This document shows, piece after piece, positions 35,347 through 45,579 of a stretch of DNA of 64,000 nucleotides. Below the pieces are notes generated by a model. That model made no database searches, was not told where the DNA came from, and worked only from the letters and a program-made list of their open reading frames with translations. Position 1 is the stretch's first letter. Each line of letters begins with the position of its first letter. Source of the stretch: Vibrio artabrorum (GTDB lineage: Bacteria > Pseudomonadota > Gammaproteobacteria > Enterobacterales > Vibrionaceae); contig NZ_AP025458.1 of the NCBI RefSeq assembly GCF_024347295.1, positions 1,612,001 to 1,676,000 of the forward strand, in the 5' to 3' direction. Both the position numbers and the translations under genes were made by a program.

Positions 35347-36099
35347 ATGCCTGCTAAGTCGTTATCGTCAAAATCCACATTATTATCAAGCCTCTCGTTA
35401 CTCATCACTCTCTCTCTGGTGGGGTGTGTTTCAGTGACTGAAGGGCCACTTCAGGTAGAGAGCGACCCAATTGCGATGTCTGAATCTCGTATTGAGTTAG
35501 GCTTAGGTTATCTAGGACAAGGTAATATGATGAGAGCCCGTGAAAACCTAGAACTGGCGGTCAAGCATGCGCCAAACTATTACCGAGCGCGACTTTCGAT
35601 GGCACATTACTACGAACAAGTCGGTGAAGTGAATGAAGCAAGATCGACCTATCAGAAAGCGCTTCGTTTGGATTCCAAAAACGGTAATGTACTGAATAAC
35701 TACGGTACGTTTTTGTGTAAGCAAGGCGAATATGAACAAGCTGATAAATATTTCAATCGCGCCATTGAACAGCCTTACTATTATTTGGTTGCTGCCAGTT
35801 ATGAAAACGCCGCGTTTTGTGCGTTTAAAGCGGGTCACATTCACCAAGCGAGGCACTATTTTATCAAAGCCATCGACCACGATCCCAACCGCGAGAGGTC
35901 GATATTACAGCTTTCAAAAGTTGAAGTCAGTGAAGCCGACTATAACAACGCACGACTTCGGTTATTCAAATTCCACCAGCGATATGGTTACCAAGTGCCT
36001 TCACTTAAAATCCTCATCGAACTGGAACGCAAAGCCGGCAACCGCGCGCTTCAGCAGAAATATCAAAGTCAACTGGATAAACTACTGACGGCAGCCTAA
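35347..36099 (+). CDS. pilW: PilW/PilF-like TPR lipoprotein
   Basis: 250 aa, start supported by TAAGGAG. Lipoprotein signal with the lipobox LVGC, so anchored in the outer membrane. Six TPR-like units follow, starting SRIELGLGYLGQGNMMRARE, the pattern of the type IV pilus assembly/stability protein that helps PilQ secretin multimerise. It stands alone here rather than next to rodZ or ispG, so a related TPR lipoprotein with another role cannot be excluded. A terminator follows. Confidence 0.75.
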   Translation: MPAKSLSSKSTLLSSLSLLITLSLVGCVSVTEGPLQVESDPIAMSESRIELGLGYLGQGNMMRARENLELAVKHAPNYYRARLSMAHYYEQVGEVNEARSTYQKALRLDSKNGNVLNNYGTFLCKQGEYEQADKYFNRAIEQPYYYLVAASYENAAFCAFKAGHIHQARHYFIKAIDHDPNRERSILQLSKVEVSEADYNNARLRLFKFHQRYGYQVPSLKILIELERKAGNRALQQKYQSQLDKLLTAA

Positions 36100-36128
36100 A
36101 TCGATATTAACTCACTGGCCATGACAAC

Positions 36129-36163
36129 AACGGGCTTGCTGACAGTATCAGCAAGCCCGTTTT
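36129..36163. terminator. Bidirectional terminator between pilW-like gene and rlmF
   Basis: Stem AACGGGCTTGCTGA/TCAGCAAGCCCGTT with a 5-nt loop, T-rich on the plus strand; convergent genes on both sides. Confidence 0.85.
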
Positions 36164-36187
36164 GAGTTTAACGAAGGTTGTGTCTTG

Positions 36188-37495
36188 TTATTTCAAATGA
36201 ATCCACTGTTGGCGCTGTTCGTCGTCCATGAACGTCCATGCAACAAAGCGACTGACTTTTTGACCTTGTGACATCTCAACCACCTTCACTTGTTTCGCTC
36301 TCAGTTTACCAAGCTCTGAACGGATCATATCCACGTTATCTTTCTTCGAAATGAGCGTGGTAAACCACAATACCTGTGTAGCAAACAGCTGACTCTCTTT
36401 TGCCATCTTTAAGATGAAAGCCGCTTCGCCACCTGGGCACCACAACTCGCTTTTTTGGCCACCAAAGTTCAAAGTCGGTTTATTCGCTGTCTCTACCCCC
36501 TTCTGTGGCCTTGTGCTATTTTTACGCTCAGGCTTAAACGGCATACCCGCTTTCTTGGCACGATTGGCGGCTAAGTTGTCTAGTTTACGCTGAGAACCTT
36601 GATCCGCTTCTTGCTGCGAAGCGTGGAAAGGCGGATTACAAATAGTGACATCGTAACGCTCATTATCCTTAATCACACCTTTAAAAATCGACTCCGAGTC
36701 GGTTTGCAAACGAGTACGGATCTTACCCTTTAGGTTGGCATTACTTTCCGCAATGAAGTTCGCAGTTTTCACGGACACCGGATCGACATCAGTACCCGTG
36801 CAGCGCCATTTGTATTCGGTTGCACCAATAATAGGGTAAATACAGTTTGCACCCACACCAATATCTAATGCTTTAACCGAAGCATGGTTATAAGGTTCGC
36901 CCTGCCCGTCGCTATTCAATATGTCGGCAACTCGATGAATGTAATCAGCACGGCCTGGAATTGGTGGACACAAGTAACCCGCTGGAATATCCCAATGCTT
37001 AACGCCATAGTGGTGAGCCAACAACGCTTTGTTGAGCAACTTAACCGCCAGCGGATCGGAAAAGTTAACCGTGTCTTCACCGACGGGGTTCTTAATGAGG
37101 TGCTCTTTGAGCTCCGGCAAGGCTGCAATTAATAACTCAAAGTCATAGCGACCGGTATGCTGGTTTCTTGGGTGCAACCCGCTTTGAGGCTTTTCTGCCG
37201 AACGTCTTTTCTGGGCGGCGTTTTTATTAAAAGCCGTTTTATTGAAAGAACCCTTATTCGATGATCCTTTATTCGCACCCTGTTTACCTTTGCTATCTTT
37301 TGCAAAAGGTCGCTTTGTTTTGTTGTTACTGGCGCCTTTAGGGGAACGGTTTTTATCAGATGTGTTCTTTGTAGAAATACGCTTGCTATTGCTTTGCTTA
37401 CTCGTACCTTGCTCAGCTTGAGCATCTTTTGTTTTTGCTGATGAGGTACTGTTTTTCGACAGGCTTAGCGTGGTTCGGTTTTGTGATTGGCTCAT
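36188..37495 (-). CDS. rlmF: 23S rRNA (adenine1618-N6)-methyltransferase
   Basis: 435 aa against about 308 in E. coli. Residues 110-435 are the methyltransferase: SAM motif [12 protein letters not shown] (210-221) and catalytic NPPFH (287-291). It methylates A1618 of 23S rRNA. Residues 1-107 are a low-complexity Ser/Lys/Asn-rich extension, presumably disordered and RNA binding. It lies 5 bp downstream of the YgjP-like gene on the same strand, so they share an operon. Confidence 0.93.
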   Translation of the reverse strand: MSQSQNRTTLSLSKNSTSSAKTKDAQAEQGTSKQSNSKRISTKNTSDKNRSPKGASNNKTKRPFAKDSKGKQGANKGSSNKGSFNKTAFNKNAAQKRRSAEKPQSGLHPRNQHTGRYDFELLIAALPELKEHLIKNPVGEDTVNFSDPLAVKLLNKALLAHHYGVKHWDIPAGYLCPPIPGRADYIHRVADILNSDGQGEPYNHASVKALDIGVGANCIYPIIGATEYKWRCTGTDVDPVSVKTANFIAESNANLKGKIRTRLQTDSESIFKGVIKDNERYDVTICNPPFHASQQEADQGSQRKLDNLAANRAKKAGMPFKPERKNSTRPQKGVETANKPTLNFGGQKSELWCPGGEAAFILKMAKESQLFATQVLWFTTLISKKDNVDMIRSELGKLRAKQVKVVEMSQGQKVSRFVAWTFMDDEQRQQWIHLK

Positions 37496-37499
37496 TGGG

Positions 37500-37997
37500 C
37501 TACTTCTTTAAATCTAAATAGATCATGAATAAACGGGCATCTAACTCTAATTGGTGATAGTCCGGCTCCATGTGACAGCATAGTTGGTAAAAGGCTTTAT
37601 CGTGTTCTTTCTCTTTGATATGTGCCAATTCGTGTACCACCAGCATTCTCAATAGAGGCTCTGGTGCATGCTTAAACACACTGGCAATGCGAATTTCATT
37701 TTTTGATTTGATCTTGCCACCGTGATTCTTCGCAACGTAAGAGTGAAGGCCTAATGCATTATTGATTAGGTGTATCTTGCCGTCGTAAATCACTTTGCTG
37801 ATCGGTGGTGTTTTTTTCATGTAGCGATTTTTTATCTCAATCGCATAGTCAAACAGGGCTTTCTCGCTTTTTATTTCATGATTTTTTGGGTAGCGAGCTT
37901 CAAACCACGGCACCAATTTACCCGTCTCAACAAGTTGAGTTACAGGATCAAGAATGTGCTTAGGGTAGCCTTGAATATAACGTAACGAAGGATGCAT
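37500..37997 (-). CDS. YgjP-family metallopeptidase-like protein
   Basis: 165 aa. The zinc site [11 protein letters not shown] with downstream Glu (HQLELDARL) marks the YgjP/WLM (M48-like) family. Cytoplasmic. E. coli YgjP is variously described as a UTP pyrophosphatase or SprT-like protein; substrate is uncertain. It is transcribed just before rlmF. Confidence 0.85.
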   Translation of the reverse strand: MHPSLRYIQGYPKHILDPVTQLVETGKLVPWFEARYPKNHEIKSEKALFDYAIEIKNRYMKKTPPISKVIYDGKIHLINNALGLHSYVAKNHGGKIKSKNEIRIASVFKHAPEPLLRMLVVHELAHIKEKEHDKAFYQLCCHMEPDYHQLELDARLFMIYLDLKK

Positions 37998-38134
37998 GCT
38001 GAAAGACCGTACAAGTTACACCACGACAATACGTTGTGGTCTTGAAAATTGAGCCGCATAGTGTAACTGATCACACTTTTCTAATCACCTAGGATTCGTT
38101 ACACTTTAGCGAGATTCACCAAGAGAATGAAAAA

Positions 38135-38371
38135 ATGAAACGTGTTGTACTGTATGTCGCCGACAAATGCCCGCACTGTAAAGATGCCCAAAGGTATTTA
38201 GACTCTAAAAAAATTGTTTACCGCCTGACGAATGCAAAGATGCAACGTGGTCGCAAAGAGTTACAAGCGATGGGAGCTCGCTCGATCCCTGTGCTGAAAA
38301 TCGGCGACCAAATAATGGTCGGATGGAATCAAAAGAATTTCGATAAGATGTACAACTCAAAGAATACATAA
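38135..38371 (+). CDS. Glutaredoxin-like protein
   Basis: 78 aa thioredoxin-fold protein with the redox motif CPHC, the cis-Pro in RSIPVLKIGD and a C-terminal helix. Closest to the NrdH/GrxA-like small glutaredoxins. It probably reduces disulfides in the cytoplasm using a partner not identified here. Confidence 0.88.
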   Translation: MKRVVLYVADKCPHCKDAQRYLDSKKIVYRLTNAKMQRGRKELQAMGARSIPVLKIGDQIMVGWNQKNFDKMYNSKNT

Positions 38372-38457
38372 CGTGGCCGACTCTGAGCCTTTCAATTAGT
38401 GCTTTTGATTGACCACCGTTCTGATATCCTACGAAAAATTTCAATTCGGACCCTGTT

Positions 38458-39039
38458 ATGTCGCACACTCAAAGTACTGATCTTCAAACCCTCGATCTTC
38501 AAACTATCCATGATCAAGTAAAACAGTGGTTAGACGATGTCGTTATTGGCTTGAACTTGTGCCCATTCGCAGCCAAACCACAACGTAATAAGCAGATTAA
38601 GATCGTGGTGAGTGAAGCGAATACGGAAGAAGCGTTATTAGAAGAGATCATGACGCATTTCATCGAGTTAGATAACACCCCGGTCGCAGAATTAGAGACG
38701 ACTTTGGTGGTTGTGCCTAACATGTTGCAAGACTTCTTTGATTACAACATGTTCATCGATTGGATCGAAGCGCTGATCAAGCAACAAGATTGGGAGGGCA
38801 TTTATCAAGTCGCCACCTTCCATCCCGACTACTGCTTTGGCGGCGCTGACCCAGAAGACGACGAAAATCTGACGAACCGTTCTCCGTATCCGGTCTACCA
38901 TTTAATTCGTGAGGCCAGTATGGAAAAAGTGTTGAAGCACTACCCTAACCCTGAAGCGATTCCAGATACCAATATCGCACGAGTTGAGTCTTTAAGCCCA
39001 GAGGAACGTCGTCAACTGTTCCCTTACCTTTTTAGCTAA
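38458..39039 (+). CDS. DUF1415 family protein
   Basis: 193 aa. Family pattern WLDDVVIGLNLCPFA near the N terminus, YQVATFHPDYCFGGA and NLTNRSPYPVYHLIREASM. Conserved Cys and His suggest a metal or redox site. Function unknown. Starts 86 bp after the glutaredoxin-like gene on the same strand. Confidence 0.88.
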   Translation: MSHTQSTDLQTLDLQTIHDQVKQWLDDVVIGLNLCPFAAKPQRNKQIKIVVSEANTEEALLEEIMTHFIELDNTPVAELETTLVVVPNMLQDFFDYNMFIDWIEALIKQQDWEGIYQVATFHPDYCFGGADPEDDENLTNRSPYPVYHLIREASMEKVLKHYPNPEAIPDTNIARVESLSPEERRQLFPYLFS

Positions 39040-39219
39040 GGGCTGGCCGAGACACCGCGAGTTTGACTGCTGGTGTTTGCACAGACCCGAAACGTAATCA
39101 TCGGTGGCGTTATCCGCCCATGACCGGATTGGCCCGGTGAATAAAATTCGACTTTGCGTTAGCACCCTATACTCAGCTTTGGTAAAATATCCCCTTAACG
39201 AAACAGAATGGATAGGAAA

Positions 39220-39795
39220 ATGACCCTTTCTCAACTAAGCCAAGAAATCTACGATCACCTTTACCGCGACATTGAAGAGTTTCGCAGCACTTTTGATCTG
39301 CCTGTTGCTGCGCCTGAAACAATGGACGAAAAAGACGATACGCTGCACACTTCTCTAGCGATCGAAGAACTGACAGAGCTAGCAGAAGCAGACTCTAAAA
39401 TCGAGCAAGCAGACGCTATCGTAGACAGCGTTTACGTTTTGATGGGGCGTCTTGTTCACCTTGGTCAAACTCAAGTTGAAGACAACTTAGCGATCAGCTA
39501 CCTAATCGATCTGTTGTTGAATGTGGCTAAAAACCGTTCTATTGACTTTTTGCCTTGCTGGGACGAAGTACACTCAAGCAACATGAGTAAAGTATGTCGT
39601 AACGAAACTGAATACGCCGAAACAGAAGCTTTCTATGCTGAGCAAAACATCAAGTTGATGTCGGTTCAAAAAGGCGAATACATCATCGCTAAGTGTGCGG
39701 AAGATTTTGTTTCTCAAGGCAAGACAGTCCGCCAAGGTAAAGTACTAAAATCAGTACACTACCGACCAGCGAACCTTGAGCCTCTCACAGCTTAA
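39220..39795 (+). CDS. MazG-like nucleoside triphosphate pyrophosphohydrolase
   Basis: 191 aa from the ATG at 39,220, preferred over one 12 bp upstream because ATAGGAAA is correctly spaced. An all-alpha NTP-PPase fold is suggested by EELTELAEADSKIEQADAIV with the EExxE...ExxD metal motif. It would hydrolyse nucleoside or modified nucleoside triphosphates. Ends in a strong hairpin. Confidence 0.8.
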   Translation: MTLSQLSQEIYDHLYRDIEEFRSTFDLPVAAPETMDEKDDTLHTSLAIEELTELAEADSKIEQADAIVDSVYVLMGRLVHLGQTQVEDNLAISYLIDLLLNVAKNRSIDFLPCWDEVHSSNMSKVCRNETEYAETEAFYAEQNIKLMSVQKGEYIIAKCAEDFVSQGKTVRQGKVLKSVHYRPANLEPLTA

Positions 39796-39842
39796 GTCTG
39801 CTTACTCCCGTTGCTTAAACCGACCAGCGGACTAAAATAGCA

Positions 39843-39875
39843 AACGCCACGTTTTAATAACGTGGCGTTTTATTT
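39843..39875. terminator. Terminator between the MazG-like gene and btuD
   Basis: Stem AACGCCACG/CGTGGCGTT with an 8-nt loop and T-rich tail; serves convergent units. Confidence 0.85.
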
Positions 39876-39912
39876 TTATGCCAGTGAACTTTAGTACAAC
39901 GCTTGCTTGGTG

Positions 39913-40671
39913 TTAACCGAATATCAGATAGGTTTGAGCATCAACAGAGCAACTTTTGACTGGGGTATTAAATACCAATTCAAGCTGCTCTGGAGTCAAC
40001 ACGTGCTCGGCACTGCCTGAAGCTTGCAGTACACCTTTATTAAGCAACAGCACTTGGTCTGCATGCCTTAAAGTTCGGTTGAGGTCGTGGTTCGCCATGA
40101 TCACCGCAATGCCCTTTGCTGCGACTCGCTCAATAAGCTTATACAATAGCGCTTCTTGGGCGATGTCCAACGGAGCGGCAGGTTCATCTAAGATCAATAG
40201 TTTGCCGTAAGGGTTCAACGTCGGCCAAATCTGCAAACACATTCCCGCTAAGCGAACTCGCTGCCACTCACCACCAGATAAGGTCTGGATCGAGCGATGA
40301 AGCTTGTCAGAGATATCTAACATTTGGCCGAGCTCTTGCAAAGCGGCATTTATTTCAGCATCAAGCCCGTGTGATGAGCTTGGTAATGATAACGCCAGGT
40401 ATTGGAACACCTCTAGATTGAACGCTGGCCTGGCACTTTGACACAAATAAGCGCGGTGCAATGATAAGTCTTGCAACGACAGTTCAGCCAAATCTTGGCC
40501 GTCGATGTTGATGTCGCCTTGGTAGTCGTTTCCGATCCCCGAGATGGTTTCCAGCAAGGTACTTTTACCACTGCCATTGGGGCCAATAACATGCGTCACT
40601 TGCCCTTGTTTGAGTTCAATGGATAGTGGCAGTAAACGAACGCCAACACTTAGGTTCTTAATTTGAATCAT
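39913..40671 (-). CDS. btuD: Vitamin B12 ABC transporter ATP-binding protein
   Basis: 252 aa. Walker [10 protein letters not shown] (30-38), Q-loop LCQSARPAF, signature [13 protein letters not shown], Walker [14 protein letters not shown]-loop ANHDLNRTL. Works with BtuC as BtuC2D2 for cobalamin import across the inner membrane. It overlaps btuC by 14 bp. No btuF is next to it. The cobalamin assembly genes lie a few kb to the right. Confidence 0.95.
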   Translation of the reverse strand: MIQIKNLSVGVRLLPLSIELKQGQVTHVIGPNGSGKSTLLETISGIGNDYQGDINIDGQDLAELSLQDLSLHRAYLCQSARPAFNLEVFQYLALSLPSSSHGLDAEINAALQELGQMLDISDKLHRSIQTLSGGEWQRVRLAGMCLQIWPTLNPYGKLLILDEPAAPLDIAQEALLYKLIERVAAKGIAVIMANHDLNRTLRHADQVLLLNKGVLQASGSAEHVLTPEQLELVFNTPVKSCSVDAQTYLIFG

Positions 40672-41653
40672 GATTTTTAATTAGCATCCAAATGAAGATC
40701 GGCGCGCCGATACTGGTGGTCATCACTCCTAAAGGTAACTCTGCTGAATCAAGCAAGGTTCTCGCGCCAATGTCAGCAAACACCAACAGAGCCGCCCCTG
40801 CAACCGCAGACAAAGGAAGAAGGTATCGGTTATCAGTTCCTATCGCTAAACGCAATAAGTGTGGCACAACTAAACCGACAAAGCTGATCACGCCACCTAA
40901 TGCCACTGCGCAACCCACTAAAATTGACACAGCGAAGATCAAACGCCAGCGCAACTTAGCCACGTTAACGCCTAATTGAGCGGCATGCGTCTCCCCGATC
41001 ATCAGCTTATCCAGTTTACTGCCTTGTAAGCACAACCAGATAATCACAGGAATCATCACTAATGTGAGTGAATGTTGATACCAAGTCACGCCACCCAAGC
41101 TGCCCATCAGCCAATACATTAATAAGCGCAAGCTCAGGTCGTCACTAAAGTAGAAGGCCCATGTCACCATCGCGCCAGACAAAATACCGAGCGCAACCCC
41201 CACCAAGAGTAACTTGGCAGTGGTCAGTCGCATCGTTTTTACCATGCTCACCAAAATTACGGTGAAACAGAGCGAACCTAACACAGCAGCAACCATAAAG
41301 ACTTCAGGTGTAGGAGCAAACGGTAGGAAAAACAGCACAATTACCATCGCGAGGCTCGCACCACCAGAAATACCCAGTACGCCCGGCTCTGCCAGAACAT
41401 TGCCGAGCAATACTTGTAAGCTAGCCCCAGACACGGCTAAACCCGCGCCGATAGCAATAGCCGCGAGTAATCGAGGTAAACGTAAATCAATCAGTAACTT
41501 TTGTTCTAACGTAGACAGGGAGCCAAAGGGGAAAATGAACAGATCGCCAACCATTAGGTAAATGGCACTCAGCGCGACAAGCAGTGCTGCCATCAGGTAA
41601 ATCGCTTTCGTCCATCTGCGCTGTTTTTGGTGAAGAAGTTGTTGGAAATCCAT
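40658..41653 (-). CDS. btuC: Vitamin B12 ABC transporter permease
   Basis: 331 aa, about ten membrane helices, FecCD family. Contains [33 protein letters not shown] and [16 protein letters not shown], the cytoplasmic helices that contact the ATPase. Forms a dimer for cobalamin passage. First gene of btuCD. Confidence 0.95.
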   Translation of the reverse strand: MDFQQLLHQKQRRWTKAIYLMAALLVALSAIYLMVGDLFIFPFGSLSTLEQKLLIDLRLPRLLAAIAIGAGLAVSGASLQVLLGNVLAEPGVLGISGGASLAMVIVLFFLPFAPTPEVFMVAAVLGSLCFTVILVSMVKTMRLTTAKLLLVGVALGILSGAMVTWAFYFSDDLSLRLLMYWLMGSLGGVTWYQHSLTLVMIPVIIWLCLQGSKLDKLMIGETHAAQLGVNVAKLRWRLIFAVSILVGCAVALGGVISFVGLVVPHLLRLAIGTDNRYLLPLSAVAGAALLVFADIGARTLLDSAELPLGVMTTSIGAPIFIWMLIKNHDSN

Positions 41654-41780
41654 ATCAAGCTACTTTAAAAATGTTCGCGTAACCTTACCCGTATCCCCAA
41701 ATAAACTCAAGGCTCACACCGTCATGTGAACCTTGATATTTCAACCCGTTGAGCGGTTATTTTAATCTAACTAACCGTTA

Positions 41781-42809
41781 TTAATCGTAGACGAGCTGAC
41801 CGTGGTCGAATCGCGTTTCAACTTCACAGACCATCAAAGCGGCTCGTTGGCCTATCGCGACGTTTCGGTTAGGGAACACAACCGCTTCGTTTTCATTCTT
41901 CGCCATCAAGGGTTTATCTCCATCATGACCAAATACTTCACCATGTTTAAACGCGGTAAAGTTCTCTACATCATCAGAAAACATGAAATCAAAATCATCG
42001 TGTAAACGAACAATGGTTCGGCTCACACGATAAGTAATGGCTTTCTTCGGCAAATGCTCTGGCTCTACCTCGGCAATCAGGTTGCGCATCGCTAAATCAA
42101 AAGCAGTGAGTTTATCAAGCTGGTTGTCCCCAATCCGAGCGACTTGCCCTAATTCCAGTGTTAGTGCTTGTGCTGCAAAGTTTTCAGCACTGTACCAACT
42201 GAATGTACTTGTTGGTGCATTCGATAGCAGCACCGCTTCAATGTGAGCGCTGTCGATGAAGTCAAACAAGGCTTTGCTGCGTATTTCGTGACGAACTTTA
42301 GGGCTCACGGCGAACGAATAATGCTTAGACAAACGGATGGCACAATGCAGATCCAAGTGCCAACGAGTCGCAGGCTCCGTTTGCTTATAAAACTCGGTCA
42401 CCAAGTGCTTTAAATTCTTGGCGATATCGACTTCTCGATTGCTTTGGTGCGGTTTTTCATCAAACAGACGATTCATGTTTTCATCAAGAAAGCGGGTGTG
42501 TGCATTGGTTGCTTCTGGGTGAGCGATAATAAACAAACATCTCGCGTTCACTTCCTGAAAGCCAGTTTCTATATCCTCAATGAGTTTATCAATCAGCTCC
42601 ATAGGTGAAGTTTCGTCACCATGCACACCGGTTGAAAAAATGATGTTCTTGGTTGTCGAGTTATAATCCGCGGGAATCACTTCCAACACACCGCGTTGAT
42701 GAAGCTTTATTTGAACACCGTTGCTTAATACGGTCTGTCCTGCAAACACTTCTTGCTCTAGATCTAGGCTGTCAAAAAGAAATGATTGGCGAAAGCGGGT
42801 CTTCGTCAT
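41781..42809 (-). CDS. astE: Succinylglutamate desuccinylase
   Basis: 342 aa, zinc carboxypeptidase-like. Zinc residues in GVHGDETSP (His and Glu) and DLHCAIR (His), and the catalytic Glu near ALTLELGQVARIG. It releases glutamate and succinate in the last step of the arginine succinyltransferase pathway. The other ast genes are not next to it. Confidence 0.95.
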   Translation of the reverse strand: MTKTRFRQSFLFDSLDLEQEVFAGQTVLSNGVQIKLHQRGVLEVIPADYNSTTKNIIFSTGVHGDETSPMELIDKLIEDIETGFQEVNARCLFIIAHPEATNAHTRFLDENMNRLFDEKPHQSNREVDIAKNLKHLVTEFYKQTEPATRWHLDLHCAIRLSKHYSFAVSPKVRHEIRSKALFDFIDSAHIEAVLLSNAPTSTFSWYSAENFAAQALTLELGQVARIGDNQLDKLTAFDLAMRNLIAEVEPEHLPKKAITYRVSRTIVRLHDDFDFMFSDDVENFTAFKHGEVFGHDGDKPLMAKNENEAVVFPNRNVAIGQRAALMVCEVETRFDHGQLVYD

Positions 42810-43079
42810 GCGCTACTCCTTAATTGCACGGCCGTATGTTAATAAATTGTTCTTGCAAATAGTGTTGCTAGGATCGCACTTATCAACAGAAGTTCTGTTA
42901 TCACTCACAAATACTGTCCATATGCTTTAGATTTCTGGCTTACCAACAAACCGACGTCTGTTCCCAATGATAGTTTTCTATTCTATTTGAAATGATCATT
43001 TTAATTTTAGTCATTTCAGCAAGATAAGAGCCACGTAAGCTAACACAGCTCCTACCTGCTATGAACAGATTAAGATCAA

Positions 43080-44906
43080 CTAATCATCTTGATTGAGCAA
43101 TCTTTCAAATTCGTCGATTTGTACTTTGACCATATCGATACTTTGTTGCCAAAAATCGGCTTCAGTCAGATCCATCCCAAGGTGTTTTTTCACCACGTCT
43201 TCTGCCATCATGCTCCCTGTATCACGCAATAAAGAGACATAATCACTGTAAAACTGCTCACCTTTTGCATCGCGCTGTGCGTACACGCCTTTGCTGAACA
43301 GATAACCAAACAGGTATGGGTAGTTGTAGAAGCTCACTTGCGAGATGCTAAAGTGTAACTTGCTTGCCCAGAAATAAGGGTCAGCCTCTGTCATGGCCTC
43401 CCCGTACCACTCTTTCCATGTGGTTTCCATTAGGTCACACAGCTGCTGAGCCGTGAGCTCGCCTTTTTCACGCTGCTCATAGAACGCTTTCTCAAACTCA
43501 AAACGAACCGGAATGTTGACCATCAAAGCAAGTGAAGATGAAAGTTCTTCCCACAGCATTTCAAGTTTCTCATTGCGTGTTTGTGCTTGTTTTAATAAGT
43601 GATCACGTACAATATTTTCAGCAAAAATTGAGGCAGTTTCAGCTAGCGTCATTGGGTATCGAGTTTGACACAGCGGCATGTCTTTCATCACCCAGTTATG
43701 GAAAGCGTGGCCGAGTTCATGCGCCAATGTCATTAAGTCTGATCGGCTGCCACTCCAGGTCATGAACACTAGCGGCGTGCGTGTGGCAGCAAACTTAGTA
43801 CAGTATGCACCTAACCGTTTGTTGGCTGCCGGCGCGGCGTCAATCCAGCCATTCTCAACCATCAAAGCGACGAAATCAGCCATCTCTGGGCTCACTTCAG
43901 CAAACGCGGTCTTGATGACGTCGATCGCTTCATCAAATGGGTAAACCTTAGATTCGCTGTCCCCAAGGGGTGGCATTGCTGCTAAATGGTTCCAAGGCTT
44001 CATTTCGTCTAGCCCGTGAACGCTTGCCATCAACAGACCTGCTTTCTGGCCGACTTCGCGATTGGCTTTAGCAACCGACATCATTGTGTCTAGCGTTTCT
44101 GGCACAATGCGGCTGCCGTGTAAGCTTGGATCGAGGAAGTGTACATCGCTTATTTTCGAGCGCTTTTTGTTTTCCGTCAGTCGCCAACCCGCCAATGCAT
44201 TCAGAATCGAAGCAAAAGACTCTTGATAGGTTTTCATTGCGCCTTGAACCGCGCGCCATGCCGGTTCTTGTTTGTCGAATTCACTGCCATACAACAAACT
44301 CGCCGCTTGCGAGAACCCGAGAATTTCCTCACGACTTTCAAGCTCTTTACCTTCAAGCTCGCTACCTTCAAACTTCAGAGACAACTTCAATGACCCCGTC
44401 AGGTTATCGTACAAACGTCCCCATCCGTCACGTCCATCGACTTTCATTGCTGCTAACAACTGCTCTTCAGCAACACTGAGTCGAGTGCTTGACAGCTTAC
44501 GAGAGCACTCGATAGCAAAGCGCTGCCCGGCAACGTCCGCACTCTCATGATCTAACACGGCATCAATAAATTCAGGTTCGGCATGGATTAATGTGTCTTC
44601 ATAAGCGTTGAAAGCCTGAGTCAATTCAGAACTCAACTTCGCGACACGGCCAAGCAGTGCTTTGGCTTCTGTGTGCGTCGCATCTACCGATGCGTGGCAA
44701 TTGGCGAAGGTGCTGATGGTGCTCAACAAGGTGCCTGCCGCCTCTGATGTTTGAATGGCGTTTTGCATCGCTAGAATGATGTGACGCTTTTCAACGTGTA
44801 GATACAATAGCTCAATGCACTGTTGAATGAGTTCGATGTCCTGTTCAATTTTTGCATCATTAAGATCGCGATAAGCGATGCTTAGATCCCAACTCGGTGT
44901 CGTCAT
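43080..44906 (-). CDS. M3-family oligoendopeptidase, PepF type
   Basis: 608 aa. Zinc motif HELGHAFHNW with the downstream Glu in MTLAETASIFAE. Cytoplasmic oligopeptide hydrolase. Near residues 180-200 there is a short repeated Glu/Lys/Ser-rich piece (EGSELEGKELES), from a roughly 15-bp tandem duplication in the DNA. Stands alone, 46 bp upstream of the cob genes on the same strand. Confidence 0.93.
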   Translation of the reverse strand: MTTPSWDLSIAYRDLNDAKIEQDIELIQQCIELLYLHVEKRHIILAMQNAIQTSEAAGTLLSTISTFANCHASVDATHTEAKALLGRVAKLSSELTQAFNAYEDTLIHAEPEFIDAVLDHESADVAGQRFAIECSRKLSSTRLSVAEEQLLAAMKVDGRDGWGRLYDNLTGSLKLSLKFEGSELEGKELESREEILGFSQAASLLYGSEFDKQEPAWRAVQGAMKTYQESFASILNALAGWRLTENKKRSKISDVHFLDPSLHGSRIVPETLDTMMSVAKANREVGQKAGLLMASVHGLDEMKPWNHLAAMPPLGDSESKVYPFDEAIDVIKTAFAEVSPEMADFVALMVENGWIDAAPAANKRLGAYCTKFAATRTPLVFMTWSGSRSDLMTLAHELGHAFHNWVMKDMPLCQTRYPMTLAETASIFAENIVRDHLLKQAQTRNEKLEMLWEELSSSLALMVNIPVRFEFEKAFYEQREKGELTAQQLCDLMETTWKEWYGEAMTEADPYFWASKLHFSISQVSFYNYPYLFGYLFSKGVYAQRDAKGEQFYSDYVSLLRDTGSMMAEDVVKKHLGMDLTEADFWQQSIDMVKVQIDEFERLLNQDD

Positions 44907-44952
44907 GACTAAATTCCTTTCACGTAGGTCGTAATACTGTCTTTCTTTATAC

Positions 44953-45570
44953 TCAGAGAACCGGTAGCCCGACCGCCTTCACGCTGACAAAGCGTTGGGC
45001 AAACTGAGTGATTTGAATATGGGTTATTGAGGCATTATCAATCGACAATTTCGAATACAAACTCGGGTTTTTCCATTCTATATCAAGACAATGCGCCAAG
45101 ATCATTCGAATTACCCCACCATGAGTCACCAGCAGTAGATTGTCACCTTCACTGGTTAGAAGTTGTGACCAAGCTTGGGTAACTCTGTCGTGGAAGCTTT
45201 GTAAGCTTTCTGCGCCTGTCAATTGATGATTTGCGGGATCTTGCCAGAACGTTTCTAACATTGACCAGTTATCTTTCAGTTCATCAAAGGCGACCCCATC
45301 AACGTCGCCAAAGTTCATCTCCTGAAATTCAGGTTCTACCCATAAAGGCAGTGACAGACGTTTGGCGCACAAGTCGGCTAAGTCGCTGCAGCGTCTTAAT
45401 GGTGAAGTAATGACACGGTTTAAAGATAGGTTTTGCTCAACTAGCGATTCACCAATACGTTGCTGCATGTCAGGATGCACCAATACGTCGGATGAACCAT
45501 TGAGTGCCGGTTGCCCCTCCACCTTGCCATGTCTCAACAAATAGATATTTTTGGTGGTTCCATTTTCCAT
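44953..45570 (-). CDS. cobC: Alpha-ribazole phosphatase-like histidine phosphatase
   Basis: 205 aa. Histidine phosphatase fold: LLRHGKVEG with the phospho-His, a second Arg in SPLRRCSDLA and the late His in VTHGGVIRM. In cobalamin synthesis it dephosphorylates alpha-ribazole phosphate or adenosylcobalamin 5'-phosphate. Position after cobU, 9 bp away, supports this over a general phosphoglycerate mutase. Confidence 0.88.
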   Translation of the reverse strand: MENGTTKNIYLLRHGKVEGQPALNGSSDVLVHPDMQQRIGESLVEQNLSLNRVITSPLRRCSDLADLCAKRLSLPLWVEPEFQEMNFGDVDGVAFDELKDNWSMLETFWQDPANHQLTGAESLQSFHDRVTQAWSQLLTSEGDNLLLVTHGGVIRMILAHCLDIEWKNPSLYSKLSIDNASITHIQITQFAQRFVSVKAVGLPVL

Positions 45571-45579
45571 GTTCTCAAC

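Noticed and set aside
44084..44479. 131-aa plus-strand ORF inside the M3 peptidase gene
   Set aside because: Antisense shadow of a conserved gene, with no domain features.
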